38,323 nt of DNA from an uncultured Clostridia bacterium. Its GTDB lineage: Bacteria > Bacillota > Clostridia > Peptostreptococcales > Anaerovoracaceae. The stretch spans positions 1 through 38,323 of the forward strand of contig CAKQOW010000018.1 in NCBI GenBank assembly GCA_934256595.1, in the 5' to 3' direction. Of the stretch, positions 1-8,488 are shown piece by piece (the stretch's first letter is position 1; the number at the start of each line of letters is the position of its first letter). Position numbers and translations under genes: made by a program. The notes below the pieces were generated by a model. It ran no database searches, had not been told where the DNA came from, and worked only from the letters and a program-made list of their open reading frames with translations.

Positions 1-64
1 ATTCTTTCCCTTCCAGTCGCCTTTTTACAGCGTTCATTTTTTCTTCTTTGCTGAATTTGGACAT
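1..64 (-). CDS. IS3-family transposase OrfA-like, N-terminal fragment (cut by window edge)
   Basis: A minus-strand ATG at 64 opens a frame that stays open to the window edge (21 codons). It begins MSKFSKEEKMNAVKRRLEGK, the usual start of the helix-turn-helix OrfA protein of IS3/IS150-group insertion sequences, in which a Lys/Glu-rich helix precedes the HTH. A good ribosome binding site (AGGAGG, 8 nt upstream) supports the start. OrfA binds the element ends and normally forms a frameshift fusion with the DDE transposase OrfB. Only about 21 residues are visible, so another HTH protein remains possible. Confidence 0.55.
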   Translation of the reverse strand, partial: MSKFSKEEKMNAVKRRLEGKE

Positions 65-105
65 AACAAAACCTCCTGGTTAAAACAGTTTTTTATTTCA
101 ACTGT

Positions 106-120
106 CTACCTAGGAGGTAG
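106..120. repeat. Short palindrome between the IS-like gene and the dehydrogenase
   Basis: CTACCT-AGG-AGGTAG is a perfect 6-bp inverted repeat lying 42 nt upstream of the OrfA-like start. A second small inverted repeat (ACCG-N6-CGGT, 127-140) sits just past the dehydrogenase stop codon. One of these may mark the insertion-sequence end and the other a weak terminator for the dehydrogenase. No terminal CA/TG plus target duplication can be verified because the other end of the element lies outside the window. Confidence 0.3.
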
Positions 121-157
121 CATATCACCGGTAAAACGGTCTTTTATATTGGTTTTA

Positions 158-1489
158 TTATTCTTCATAAAGCGCTCTGCTGCATGTAAGGTATGCATTT
201 TCTGTAGGTGTTATTCCCTTTGCTTCTGCCTCGGCAAAATTATTCAGAGTGGAATCCGGCAGAGTACGGTCGATAATCTCCACAAGCTGATCATACGTCG
301 CTTTATCTCCTTCCATATATTCCAGCGCCGCGCACATTACGCCTGCGGTATTGTGCCACCATTCTGTCTGAAATACGATGCCCGCTTCCTGCAGAAGCTT
401 TGCAATTCTGATTTCTTCGTCTATGTCACTGGCTTTTATCTGGTTATTGGCAGAGCCCCATATGTATCTGCAATTGAATTTCTCTATATTATCAGCCGTT
501 ATAATGCCTCCCACCGCGCACGGAGATACAATATCAACATCAAGATAAAGCGCTTCCGAAACGTCAGCAGCCTTTATGTCTTTGCCCGGATTTGCGGCTA
601 TAAATTCCTCTATATGTCCGGCATTTGTATCTGAAACATACAGTCTGACGCCGCTGTCTGCAAGCATCTGCGCCATACGTTTTCCCACTGCGCCAAGTCC
701 TATTACAACGGCGCTTTTGCCCTCAAGGCCGGGCTTTCCCTCTTTGAATTCAACAGCTTTTTTGAGTGTTTCAAACACGCCGTAGGCAGTAGGTCTGCCG
801 CTTTCTCCAAGAGGCGATGACGGTCCGCTGGTGTAGCTCATCGAGTAGTATCTGTTTTCGACGTCTGCTATCTCCGTAGGCATTTTCATATCGGCGCCTG
901 TCATACATCTGTTTCTGTCAAGGGCATATGCGAGAAATCCCAGGGTCTTCATATCCTCAAGGTCAACCGGAGTCATCTGCACCGTGCTTTTGCTGCCTCC
1001 GAAGCTGAGATTTCCGGCAATACATTTAAGACTCATACCTCTGCTTATGGCAAGGCCGTCCTTTATCATATCAAGCTCATTGTCCTCAGGCTCATATCTT
1101 CTGATTCCGTCGATAAACATTGCGCCGCGTCTGTTGTTTATTCCTCTTTTGATGCTGTGCTTATGGCATACGAATTTAATATCCTTTTCACCGTAATAGT
1201 ACAGGGTAATTCCCAGATGCTTACCTTTTTTAATCAGTGAAATAATTGTATCAAGATAATCCTCAAGGTCATTGTTTCTGTATAGAAGCCTTGTTTCAAC
1301 GGTGTTAAGATAACGCGCGTCCTCAGTCAGTATGTCATCTTCGCAAAACTCTCTGTTGTACTGCGAAAAGTCTGTATCGCTTTCCCATTCCTTTGCGGCT
1401 TCAAGTCTGATGATATCCTGTTTCCAGTTATACTGTATTCTGAGGGTAGTCAGCCCTTCTTTTTTTAACGGATCAATAATGCTTGTCAT
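158..1489 (-). CDS. Glu/Leu/Phe/Val-family amino acid dehydrogenase
   Basis: 443 residues. Enzymes of this family oxidatively deaminate an amino acid to a 2-oxo acid with NAD(P)+ in the cytoplasm. The N-terminal half holds the substrate domain with a glycine-rich segment GNLSFGGSKS, related to the family GGGK motif. The C-terminal half is a Rossmann domain with VVIGLGAVGKRMAQ (near residue 265), followed by the typical SPCAVGGIIT and WGSANNQI segments that close the nicotinamide site. The length is somewhat above that of leucine dehydrogenases (about 360). Substrate cannot be read from sequence. AAAGGA lies 7 nt before the ATG. It is the last gene of the catabolic operon, 85 nt after the CBM9-like gene, and could recycle the amino group released upstream or act on a product amino acid. 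Confidence 0.82.
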   Translation of the reverse strand: MTSIIDPLKKEGLTTLRIQYNWKQDIIRLEAAKEWESDTDFSQYNREFCEDDILTEDARYLNTVETRLLYRNNDLEDYLDTIISLIKKGKHLGITLYYYGEKDIKFVCHKHSIKRGINNRRGAMFIDGIRRYEPEDNELDMIKDGLAISRGMSLKCIAGNLSFGGSKSTVQMTPVDLEDMKTLGFLAYALDRNRCMTGADMKMPTEIADVENRYYSMSYTSGPSSPLGESGRPTAYGVFETLKKAVEFKEGKPGLEGKSAVVIGLGAVGKRMAQMLADSGVRLYVSDTNAGHIEEFIAANPGKDIKAADVSEALYLDVDIVSPCAVGGIITADNIEKFNCRYIWGSANNQIKASDIDEEIRIAKLLQEAGIVFQTEWWHNTAGVMCAALEYMEGDKATYDQLVEIIDRTLPDSTLNNFAEAEAKGITPTENAYLTCSRALYEE

Positions 1490-1531
1490 GTTCGTTTCCT
1501 TTCCGGCCTTAAGCCCTGTTATACAGCAGCA

Positions 1532-1563
1532 TCAGGTGAGCATTTCAATTCCTGCCCACCTGA
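1532..1563 (-). other. Stem-loop between CBM9-like and dehydrogenase genes
   Basis: TCAGGTG and CACCTGA form a 7-bp stem that can be extended with GCA/TGC across one mismatch. No U-tract follows on either strand, so it is more likely an mRNA processing or stability hairpin inside the operon than a terminator. Confidence 0.4.
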
Positions 1564-1574
1564 AAAATTATATA

Positions 1575-2183
1575 CTATTCCATTATAAATCTGCCAAAAT
1601 GGTTAGGGCAGTGATATTCCGGTTTCGGAAGATCAATATCAGCCCATGAAAAGTAGTGCGGTGATGGAGTAAGCTCTCCGCATTTGTAGAAGTTGCCTCT
1701 GTATACTGCTCCGCTGCCTAAGTCAATATCTCCGTAAACTCTGTGTATCAGTTCAAGAGATACGAAATATTCAACCCACCAGTATTCGCCGCTTCTTCCG
1801 GCAGTTATTTCGGGCAGCATACCGAATCTTTCATTAAGCGGAATTCTGCCGTTTCTGCCTGTACCTGTGCAGCAGTTGATTGCAGCGCAGGCAGTCGCTT
1901 CAAGGTTCATATACCCCTCGGTATTTCCCGGCAGGAAGTCCATAAACCATTCAACGCAGCTGTCATCGCATACGTCATCGCTGAAGTCATACGGCTTGTA
2001 TGTCATGCGGGGGTTTTCTTCTTTTGCATATATCTTGGCATAAAATCCCCTGCCCTCTACAAATATAAGCTGCGCGTAGCAGTCTGTTTCATATGTGCTT
2101 TCCCACAGAATGTTGTCAATGCGCGCCTTGGCAGCGCCCTCGTAATCTTTATTCTGTTTTCTTTTAATTATATATGTTTCCAT
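1575..2183 (-). CDS. Carbohydrate-binding family 9-like protein
   Basis: 202 residues with the layout of CBM9-like (DOMON-fold) proteins: ILWESTYETDCYAQLIFVEG near the start, an acidic DVCDDSCVEWFMDF strand in the middle, and the C-terminal signature PSPHYFSWADIDLPKPEYHC followed by HFGRF. There is no signal peptide, so the protein is probably cytoplasmic. Family members bind sugars or ligands in secreted xylanases, but intracellular stand-alone copies in Firmicutes are functionally undefined. Here it sits inside an operon with a lactonase and an aldolase, which hints at a sugar-acid-like substrate. The start has GGAGA 7 nt upstream. The family call is good, the role is inference. Confidence 0.75.
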   Translation of the reverse strand: METYIIKRKQNKDYEGAAKARIDNILWESTYETDCYAQLIFVEGRGFYAKIYAKEENPRMTYKPYDFSDDVCDDSCVEWFMDFLPGNTEGYMNLEATACAAINCCTGTGRNGRIPLNERFGMLPEITAGRSGEYWWVEYFVSLELIHRVYGDIDLGSGAVYRGNFYKCGELTPSPHYFSWADIDLPKPEYHCPNHFGRFIME

Positions 2184-2201
2184 GTCTTTCTCTCCGGTTT
2201 G

Positions 2202-3131
2202 TCATACAATATCATCATCTATGATTGCTTTTATGGAATTTGCATATTCCGACGGAGTCATATTAATAGTCTTTTTGAAAACTGTAGAGAAATAGTGAGG
2301 CGTACTGAATCCCAGCATCTCGGAAATCTCCGTGAAATTATATGCGTTTTCGCGTATCATTCTTTTGGCCTCTTCAATCTTGAGCTTCGTAAAATATCTC
2401 ATAACCGGCTGACCCTTAATCTTTTTAAAGGCAGTTTCCATACTTGTAATACTTACATTGAATTTATGGCACAAATCGCTTCTCTTTATCCTTTTGTCAA
2501 GGTTTTCTTTCATATATGCGATTATCTCCTCCACAAAGTCAGACTCGAAATTATCACGAGGCATTGACTTTGATCTTTCGTATTTGCTTACGAATTCGTT
2601 ATCCCTTATAAGTCGTATCAGGAATTCCTCAAGATTTATTTTAAGTAACTGCTGCGCGCCTATCAGCCCGTCTTTCTTTTTTTCCATTTCAAAGGAATCC
2701 AGCCTGTAGATATTATCAAGAGGCGTTACAAACGCATTTTTTGATTCGTACACTATTGATGACAGCAGTTCTTTGTTTCTTTTATTTATTGAAACTATTT
2801 TATCCTGGAAATAGTTCATAGCCTCGCTGTCGCAGAAGAAGCAGCCGACCAGAACATTAGGCGCAATGATACCGTCTCCAAACAGGTCGTGCGCCTGTCC
2901 CGGTTTATGGAATACCATTTCTCCCTGAAGCAGCGTAAAGCAGTTATCATCTGCGATTATCTTAATCTGCCCTTTGTCCACATATACAAATTCCCAGAAA
3001 TTATGCACTTCAGGCTTGTTGAATATTACGTCATTCTGGAACTCATAATATCTCATGGCAACGATATCCTTTATTTCTATAACGGCTTCCAGTCTGCTTT
3101 CCTGAAAATAAATATAATTTATATTACTCAT
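2202..3131 (-). CDS. AraC-family transcriptional regulator
   Basis: 309 residues. The N-terminal half is a cupin-type sensor domain (HNFWEFVYVDKGQ, then GEMVFHKPGQAH). The C-terminal 100 residues carry two helix-turn-helix motifs (IKRSDLCHKFNVSITSMETA and FTEISEMLGFSTPHYFSTVF, ending FKKTINMTPSEY). Such proteins sense a small ligand and activate nearby catabolic genes. It is encoded inside the operon between the permease and the CBM9-like gene, so it is probably the local regulator. A TATAAT at 3163-3168, with a poor -35, could give it its own weak promoter. The ligand is presumably a pathway intermediate (inference). Confidence 0.9.
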   Translation of the reverse strand: MSNINYIYFQESRLEAVIEIKDIVAMRYYEFQNDVIFNKPEVHNFWEFVYVDKGQIKIIADDNCFTLLQGEMVFHKPGQAHDLFGDGIIAPNVLVGCFFCDSEAMNYFQDKIVSINKRNKELLSSIVYESKNAFVTPLDNIYRLDSFEMEKKKDGLIGAQQLLKINLEEFLIRLIRDNEFVSKYERSKSMPRDNFESDFVEEIIAYMKENLDKRIKRSDLCHKFNVSITSMETAFKKIKGQPVMRYFTKLKIEEAKRMIRENAYNFTEISEMLGFSTPHYFSTVFKKTINMTPSEYANSIKAIIDDDIV

Positions 3132-3177
3132 CTTTTTTCCCTCACGTGCATAATTTCTTTATATTATAATACTTCTT

Positions 3178-4077
3178 TTACATATTTAACAGGAAAACTG
3201 CAGCGCATCCGAGAATAAGTGCTATAACGCCTGTCTTTGTCAGTTTTTCCTTGAAGAATATGAACGCTACAAGTGAAGTCAGCAACATTGAGCCTGTTTC
3301 AACTGTAGGGTAAAGAACTACCGCAGGAATATCAGCTGCAGCTTTTACATAGAAGCAGTTTGCAACACCGTTTGTAGCTGCCTGAATAACAGCAAACAGG
3401 AAAATCAGCTTGTAGTTCAGCTTTGATAACAGTTCTGTTTCCGCAGCGTCGTCTCTTGTCTTGTTTTTCATTACAAAGAAGCCTACTGCAAATGTCAGCG
3501 CGCAGAAGATATACAGCATACCCATAAACTGCGCATTGTTAGGGTTTTCAACATATGCATAGTGCATATTGAATGTGAATAACTGCAGACCGTACATAGC
3601 AAATGCGCCGAATGCCAGCAGGAACCATTTGATTGTAGGTCTCTTGTCAACAGGACCCATATTAACAATAATCATAACAACGATTGTAAGTCCCAGTCCG
3701 ACGAATTTGATTCCTGTAGGAATCTGTCCAAGGAAAACTGCCGCAAGTACAACGGGAACGATAGGTCCAAGTCCCAGTGTTACCGATGACAGTGACAGCG
3801 GTCCGTGGTAAAGCGACATTACATAGCATAGATTGCATGCGCCGGCAGTGATGCCTCCAATAGCCGCAAACAGTATATCTAAAGGAATGAAAGACCAGTC
3901 ACCCTGAATGATGATGGCAATCCACCAGCCGCATGCAGTCAGTAAAGACCACATAATACCGAACAGGAAAGGAATAACGTTGGAGCTCTGCGCATTCTGC
4001 AGAGTCATCATTTTATTCTGATTTACATAAGATGCTGAAAAAAGTACAGCAGTTAATACTAAAAATAACGTAGCCAT
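3178..4077 (-). CDS. DMT-superfamily (EamA-like) permease
   Basis: 299 residues, about ten hydrophobic segments in two homologous halves, beginning MATLFLVLTAVLFSASYVNQ with no signal peptide. Members move amino acids, sugars or metabolites across the cytoplasmic membrane, and direction cannot be read from sequence. GGAGG lies 9 nt before the ATG. It is embedded in the catabolic operon between RidA-2 and the AraC regulator, so it is the best candidate for uptake (or overflow export) of the operon's substrate. No solute-binding protein accompanies it. Confidence 0.85.
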   Translation of the reverse strand: MATLFLVLTAVLFSASYVNQNKMMTLQNAQSSNVIPFLFGIMWSLLTACGWWIAIIIQGDWSFIPLDILFAAIGGITAGACNLCYVMSLYHGPLSLSSVTLGLGPIVPVVLAAVFLGQIPTGIKFVGLGLTIVVMIIVNMGPVDKRPTIKWFLLAFGAFAMYGLQLFTFNMHYAYVENPNNAQFMGMLYIFCALTFAVGFFVMKNKTRDDAAETELLSKLNYKLIFLFAVIQAATNGVANCFYVKAAADIPAVVLYPTVETGSMLLTSLVAFIFFKEKLTKTGVIALILGCAAVFLLNM

Positions 4078-4120
4078 TATATATGTCCTCCTAAATAAAA
4101 TATTAGAGTTATTGTTTTAA

Positions 4121-4627
4121 TTATTCTTCATCTTCATCTTTTAATTCCACAATCATTTCAACTTCAATCGGAATGTTAGCATAAAAAGATGTTACACCGA
4201 TGGCAGATCTTGCGTGTCTGCCGGAGTCGCCGAATACTTCCACAAGTAAGTCTGAGCAGCCGTTTGCAACCTTTGGCTGATCATGAAAATCAGGTGTTGA
4301 ATTCACCATGCAGAGAAGCTTTACAATCTGTTTTACACGGTTTAAGCTCCCTATATGTGATTTTAATGATGCCATCAGGTTTATTGCGCATAAGCGCGCC
4401 GCTTCCTGCGCGTCCTCAATTGAGATATCCTCGCCAAGACGTCCGGAAGTCCATGAGCCGTCAGGATGCTCAGGGCCCTCGCCTGATACCCAGACAAGAT
4501 TTCCGACCTGTCTGCATAAAACAAGATTCCACGCGCTTGTATCTACAGGAGGAGGAGTCGGCAGTTCGATTCCCAGTTCCTTTAATTTTTCTTCAGGTCC
4601 CATTACCTTTTTAATATTTTCACTCAT
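4121..4627 (-). CDS. RidA (YjgF/YER057c/UK114) family protein, copy 2 of the operon
   Basis: 168 residues. The RidA trimer fold is recognisable from LVWVSGEGPEHPDGSWTSGR, the mid-helix DAQEAARLCAINLMASLKS, and the C-terminal GRHARSAIGV...EVEMIVEL. The Arg in HARSAIGV occupies the position of the catalytic Arg of RidA imine/enamine deaminases. It is longer than the 125-130 residue core because of an N-terminal extension of about 25 residues (MGPEEKLKELGIELPTPPP), typical of a divergent subgroup. It lies 16 nt after the HpaI-like gene. Archetypal RidA hydrolyses reactive 2-iminoacids released by PLP enzymes, but other subgroups may act on other substrates. Confidence 0.85.
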   Translation of the reverse strand: MSENIKKVMGPEEKLKELGIELPTPPPVDTSAWNLVLCRQVGNLVWVSGEGPEHPDGSWTSGRLGEDISIEDAQEAARLCAINLMASLKSHIGSLNRVKQIVKLLCMVNSTPDFHDQPKVANGCSDLLVEVFGDSGRHARSAIGVTSFYANIPIEVEMIVELKDEDEE

Positions 4628-4643
4628 AATTTCCTCCCAGGTA

Positions 4644-5450
4644 TTAATAGTCTTTTTCTACTTTTGCAACAGGCTTGCCGTTGAGCTTTTCTGCAACTGA
4701 GGTCATACCGTCTCTTATAAACTCCGCGTCATCTCCGATTATCATCATATTGACGCCTCGTTTTTCCCATCTTAAAACTTCTTCAGGATCTCCGCTGAAA
4801 ATGCCGACACATTTGTTGTTTGCCACGCAGATATCCATAGCGTCCTGCGCAAGCTGATCTATTTCCTCCTCACAGTCTGAATAAAATCTTCCCGTTGACT
4901 GTGAAAGGTCGTTTCTTCCAACTATAAATCCATCAATGCCTTCCATTTTGCAAACATCTTCAAGCTCGTCCACCAGAGATTTCTTCTCCAGCATCAGCAT
5001 AAGCAGGGTATCGTGGTTCGCCCTCTTGACATAGGGATCAATCTGAGTATAATTTTTACTTGGACGGTACGGTCCTACACCTCTGTGACCTAGCGGCACG
5101 AATTTGCCCTCTTCAATACACATTCTGGCTTCCTCAACGCCGTGAATGTTAGGTACTATGACTCCGTCAGCACCCCAGTCAAGTGCTTTCTTAATAAAAG
5201 GTCCGTATACCGACGGTACCCTTACTATGCACAGCATAGGTGAGTCTTTAAGTGCCTGAATAGCTGCGGGCAGTGTTGTCGCGTTCCATAGTGCGTGTTC
5301 CCAATCTAATACGCACCAGTCAAGAGGTGTAAGGGCTGATGCCTCTACTACTGCCGGAGATCCCAGATCAAAAGAAGTTCCAATCATATTTTCTCTTGCG
5401 CGGAATTTCTCTATTGCAGCGCTTTTAGGTGATTTTTCATTGTTGCTCAT
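4644..5450 (-). CDS. HpaI/HpcH-type class II aldolase (4-hydroxy-2-oxo acid aldolase)
   Basis: 268 residues, a TIM-barrel aldolase of the HpcH/HpaI family. Visible signatures are DWCVLDWEHALWN (the D-x-E-H barrel motif), RVPSVYGPFIKKALDWGADG, PLGHRGVGPYRPS, the metal-site glutamate in LMLEKKSLVDELED, and GFIVGRNDLSQSTG with the second metal-binding Asp. Such enzymes split 4-hydroxy-2-oxo acids into pyruvate and an aldehyde using a divalent metal. The start follows GGAG at a normal distance. It lies between the lactonase and RidA-2 genes with short gaps, so it is the likely carbon-carbon cleavage step of the pathway. Confidence 0.88.
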   Translation of the reverse strand: MSNNEKSPKSAAIEKFRARENMIGTSFDLGSPAVVEASALTPLDWCVLDWEHALWNATTLPAAIQALKDSPMLCIVRVPSVYGPFIKKALDWGADGVIVPNIHGVEEARMCIEEGKFVPLGHRGVGPYRPSKNYTQIDPYVKRANHDTLLMLMLEKKSLVDELEDVCKMEGIDGFIVGRNDLSQSTGRFYSDCEEEIDQLAQDAMDICVANNKCVGIFSGDPEEVLRWEKRGVNMMIIGDDAEFIRDGMTSVAEKLNGKPVAKVEKDY

Positions 5451-5465
5451 AAGTTTACTCCTTTC

Positions 5466-6362
5466 TTAATTCTTTTCGTTTATTTTTCCAAACAGAAACG
5501 ACTCTGTTCCTCTCACTTTCGTATCTACAGCAAATATTCCTCCCGCAAGGGGCTGTTCTTTTTTTTCTTTTTCGGTGAGTTCTGCTCTTGCAGTTGTTAT
5601 ATATAACGTGCTCATATCGCTTCCGCCAAATGTGCATGAGGTTACATTTGCAGCCGGAATACTTATGTGGTCTGTGATTTCTCCCGTCTGCGGATTACAG
5701 CAGAGAACGCTCCAGCCTCCCCACATTGCCACCCACAGATTTCCGTCAGTGTCAATAGTCATTCCGTCCGGCATACCCTGCTCTTCAGTGAATGCTATTA
5801 CTGTTCTTTTATTGGAAATCTTTCCGGTCTCAAGGTCATAGTCAAAGGCTGCAATCCGGTAGGTAGGGCTGTCTATGTAATACATTGTCCTGCTGTCACT
5901 GCTCCAGGCAAGTCCGTTTGAAATAGTAACTCTGCCAAGCTTTTCCTCATAGCTGCAGTCAGCTCTGAAACAGTACAGTCCGCCGCATTCGGCTTTTTCA
6001 TAGATATTCATTGTTCCTACCCAGAATCGTCCGTTTCTGTCGCATTTGCCGTCGTTATATATATTGTCTTCTCTGTCCTCTGCAGGATTGCATATGAACT
6101 CTTTTTCTCCGTTATAAAGATTTAATCTGTAAATACCGTCTTCAAGTGCGCATATCATACTCCCTGAATTTTCTTTTGCTATGGAACCGGTTTTCTGATC
6201 AAGCTGATAAACCTGTTTCTCTCTGCTCTGCGGGTCAAAGCTGTATACTCTTTTGTAATCGGTGTCCACCCAGTAAAGCATCTGTTCTTTGTCGTCCCAT
6301 AACGGACATTCACCAAGCTCCATAAATTCATCAAGGATCAGTCTGCATTCTTTTTTCATCAT
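5466..6362 (-). CDS. SMP-30/gluconolactonase-like calcium-dependent lactonase
   Basis: 298 residues, a six-bladed beta-propeller of the SMP-30/LRE family. Metal ligands appear in the expected places: Glu18 in ELGECPLW, Asn in ISNGLAWS, Asp in MPDGMTID, plus the NDGKCDRNGRFWVGTM blade. Family enzymes open sugar or hydroxy-acid lactones. Two successive ATG codons are possible (6362 and 6359), with GGAAG upstream. The gene is 15 nt after the SDR gene. A dehydrogenase followed by a lactonase is a recurrent pair in oxidative sugar pathways, so the SDR may generate the lactone opened here. Confidence 0.88.
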   Translation of the reverse strand: MMKKECRLILDEFMELGECPLWDDKEQMLYWVDTDYKRVYSFDPQSREKQVYQLDQKTGSIAKENSGSMICALEDGIYRLNLYNGEKEFICNPAEDREDNIYNDGKCDRNGRFWVGTMNIYEKAECGGLYCFRADCSYEEKLGRVTISNGLAWSSDSRTMYYIDSPTYRIAAFDYDLETGKISNKRTVIAFTEEQGMPDGMTIDTDGNLWVAMWGGWSVLCCNPQTGEITDHISIPAANVTSCTFGGSDMSTLYITTARAELTEKEKKEQPLAGGIFAVDTKVRGTESFLFGKINEKN

Positions 6363-6377
6363 TTATCTTCCTGCCTT

Positions 6378-7136
6378 TTATGAAAGCTTTATAATCTGTC
6401 CGCCGTCAACAACCAGCAGATGACCGGTTATATATGTTGAATCGTCAGATGCAAGGAAAAATGCCGCTGATGCTATATCGGAAGGCTTGCCTACTCTTCC
6501 CATCGGAATTGTTTTGAGATATTCTTTCAGCCATTCTTCGTTTTCGATGTCTGAACGGTTGAGTCTTGTATCTATAAAGCCCGGACATATAGCATTAACA
6601 CGTATATTGTATTTTGCAAGCTCCAGCGCCATTGACATTGTCAGCATATTGATGCCGCCCTTTGAAACATTGTAATGTGCAATCTGCGCTTCTGCCGCAA
6701 GTCCGTTTACGCTGGACATATGGATAATTGAGCCTCCGTCGTTCTGCTTTGACATTATGCGTCCTACAGCCTGTGACATAAGGAAATATCCTTTAAGGTT
6801 TATTCCCATAACTTTATCCCAGTCCTCTTCGGGGATTTCAAGGAAATCAGCCCAAGGACAGATACCTGCGTCGTTTACGAGGATATCTATATGTCCCCAT
6901 TTGTCGGCAACTGCGTTTACGGCGTCGAAAATCTGCTCTTTTGAGAGAACATCAACTGTAAAGGTTATAACGTCTCCTCCTAAGCTTTTCATTTCAGCCT
7001 CGGTTGCCTCAAGCATATCCTTGTCGATATCAAAGATTGCAACCTTTGCGTTTTCTTTTACATAGCGTTCAACAATGCCTTTGCCTATGCCCTGCGCTCC
7101 GCCTGTAACTATTGCCACTTTACCTTCTAAGTTCAT
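6378..7136 (-). CDS. SDR-family NAD-dependent dehydrogenase
   Basis: 252 residues, a classical short-chain dehydrogenase/reductase. It has the cofactor loop TGGAQGIGKG near residue 12, an Asp at the end of beta-2 (VAIFDID) that favours NAD over NADP, NDAGI in place of the usual NNAGI, the catalytic Ser in HMSSVNG, YNVSK for the Tyr and Lys, and the C-terminal GHLLVVDGG. It is homologous to 3-oxoacyl reductase and sugar dehydrogenases, and the substrate is not readable. AGGAGG lies 7 nt before the ATG. It lies 11 nt after the M20 gene. Confidence 0.9.
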   Translation of the reverse strand: MNLEGKVAIVTGGAQGIGKGIVERYVKENAKVAIFDIDKDMLEATEAEMKSLGGDVITFTVDVLSKEQIFDAVNAVADKWGHIDILVNDAGICPWADFLEIPEEDWDKVMGINLKGYFLMSQAVGRIMSKQNDGGSIIHMSSVNGLAAEAQIAHYNVSKGGINMLTMSMALELAKYNIRVNAICPGFIDTRLNRSDIENEEWLKEYLKTIPMGRVGKPSDIASAAFFLASDDSTYITGHLLVVDGGQIIKLS

Positions 7137-7147
7137 TTTGTGCCTCC

Positions 7148-8455
7148 TTATTTAATGCCACACCATTCGATGATCAGTTCTGCATACCAGCAGATTAAGT
7201 CTCTGTATGATTTTAAATCCATAAATTCATCAGCTCCGTGCGCGTTGCCTCCCTTTGGTCCTAAAACCATTGCAGGTGTACTGCTGTAAAGGTTGAATAT
7301 AAACGCGTCGCACGCAAACGGAGAGCCTGTAGGTTCAGGGAATTCATCTCCGAGAACTTTTTTTCCTGTCAGCTCTGCCGCTTCAAGGAATTTATTAGTG
7401 AGTTCGCAGTCTTTCATTTCAGTGCCTGTCAGAAATGCATGCACAGGTTCGAGTACCGGCTCACATGCTGTCAGATTAGTATATTTGTCTGCGCTCTTAT
7501 GATAGAAGTCCATAATATCGTCTACAAGATCCTGATAGCTCATTCCCGGATATGTTTCAATCCAGAAAGCAACTGTAGCCTCCGGCGGGTTGTCGTCAAT
7601 AATCTGTCCCTCTACTGTACCTGATGAAAATCCGCTTATTGAGCAGTCAAGCTCCCAGTCCTTGTCCCACCATTCCGGTACTACAATATTCTTATTTCTG
7701 TATTCCTTGTAGTCTTTCATAATTGCAACAAATCTTGCCGCGCCCTCGAGAGCGTTTACAAAGGTTTCTCCTGCAAATGATATGCCGGAAACTCCGCTGA
7801 ATCTTGCTCTGAATGTACAGCCTCCAAGGTGCGCAGGGTACATTGTAAGGTTTGTAGGCTCAGGTATTACCGCCATATCGGGGTTAGGTCCGTGAATACG
7901 TCCTGCAAGAGTTCCCATTGCTCCGCCGTATTCTTCATCTATAACGGTTTCCACATAGACAGGGCCTGCTACGGGAACTTCTAAATCCTTAAGGCATTTT
8001 ACCGCCATTGCCGCTGCCGCAAGTCCGCCTTTCATATCATATGAGCCTCTGCCATACAGCTTGCCGTCTTTTACTTTTCCCGACAGCGGACTGTCTGTCC
8101 AGTCCTCCTCATTTCCAAATGATACTGTGTCCATATGGCCTGAGAACATAATTGAGTGCCCTTTTTCATCACCGAAAAAAGCGCTGACTGTATTAGGTCT
8201 GTCCGTATAATCTCTTGATTTGAAATATGCCGGATGTTCTGTAAGACCATCTACCTTTGATACATCATAAACCTCAACATCTCCGCCTATTTTCTTCATT
8301 TCTTCTGCAAAACGAAGCTGGCACTGTTTTTCATTGCCTTTCGGCGGCAGGTTGCGTGAATCAATTTTTAGTAATTCACCTGCAAAGTTTTCAATGTAAT
8401 CTTTGTTTTCCTCTGTCCACGCACTGATGCGTTTTGTTAATTCTTTGCGATCCAT
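7148..8455 (-). CDS. M20-family metallohydrolase (ArgE/DapE/ACY1-like)
   Basis: 435 residues with the di-zinc amidohydrolase motifs: GHMDT (His107, Asp109), RGSYDMKGG (Asp140, bridging), IDEEYGG (Glu174 general base, Glu175), IPEPT (Glu199) and a C-terminal His in GNAHGADEF. Family members cut amide bonds such as N-acyl or carbamoyl groups from amino acids, or act as dipeptidases. Between residues 200 and 330 is the usual dimerisation domain. The gene follows RidA-1 by 33 nt and has GGAG upstream. In this operon it is the likely step releasing a free amino acid from an acylated or peptide-linked substrate (inference). Confidence 0.88.
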   Translation of the reverse strand: MDRKELTKRISAWTEENKDYIENFAGELLKIDSRNLPPKGNEKQCQLRFAEEMKKIGGDVEVYDVSKVDGLTEHPAYFKSRDYTDRPNTVSAFFGDEKGHSIMFSGHMDTVSFGNEEDWTDSPLSGKVKDGKLYGRGSYDMKGGLAAAAMAVKCLKDLEVPVAGPVYVETVIDEEYGGAMGTLAGRIHGPNPDMAVIPEPTNLTMYPAHLGGCTFRARFSGVSGISFAGETFVNALEGAARFVAIMKDYKEYRNKNIVVPEWWDKDWELDCSISGFSSGTVEGQIIDDNPPEATVAFWIETYPGMSYQDLVDDIMDFYHKSADKYTNLTACEPVLEPVHAFLTGTEMKDCELTNKFLEAAELTGKKVLGDEFPEPTGSPFACDAFIFNLYSSTPAMVLGPKGGNAHGADEFMDLKSYRDLICWYAELIIEWCGIK

Positions 8456-8488
8456 AAACTTTCACTCCTTTCCTTGTAGTTAATATAT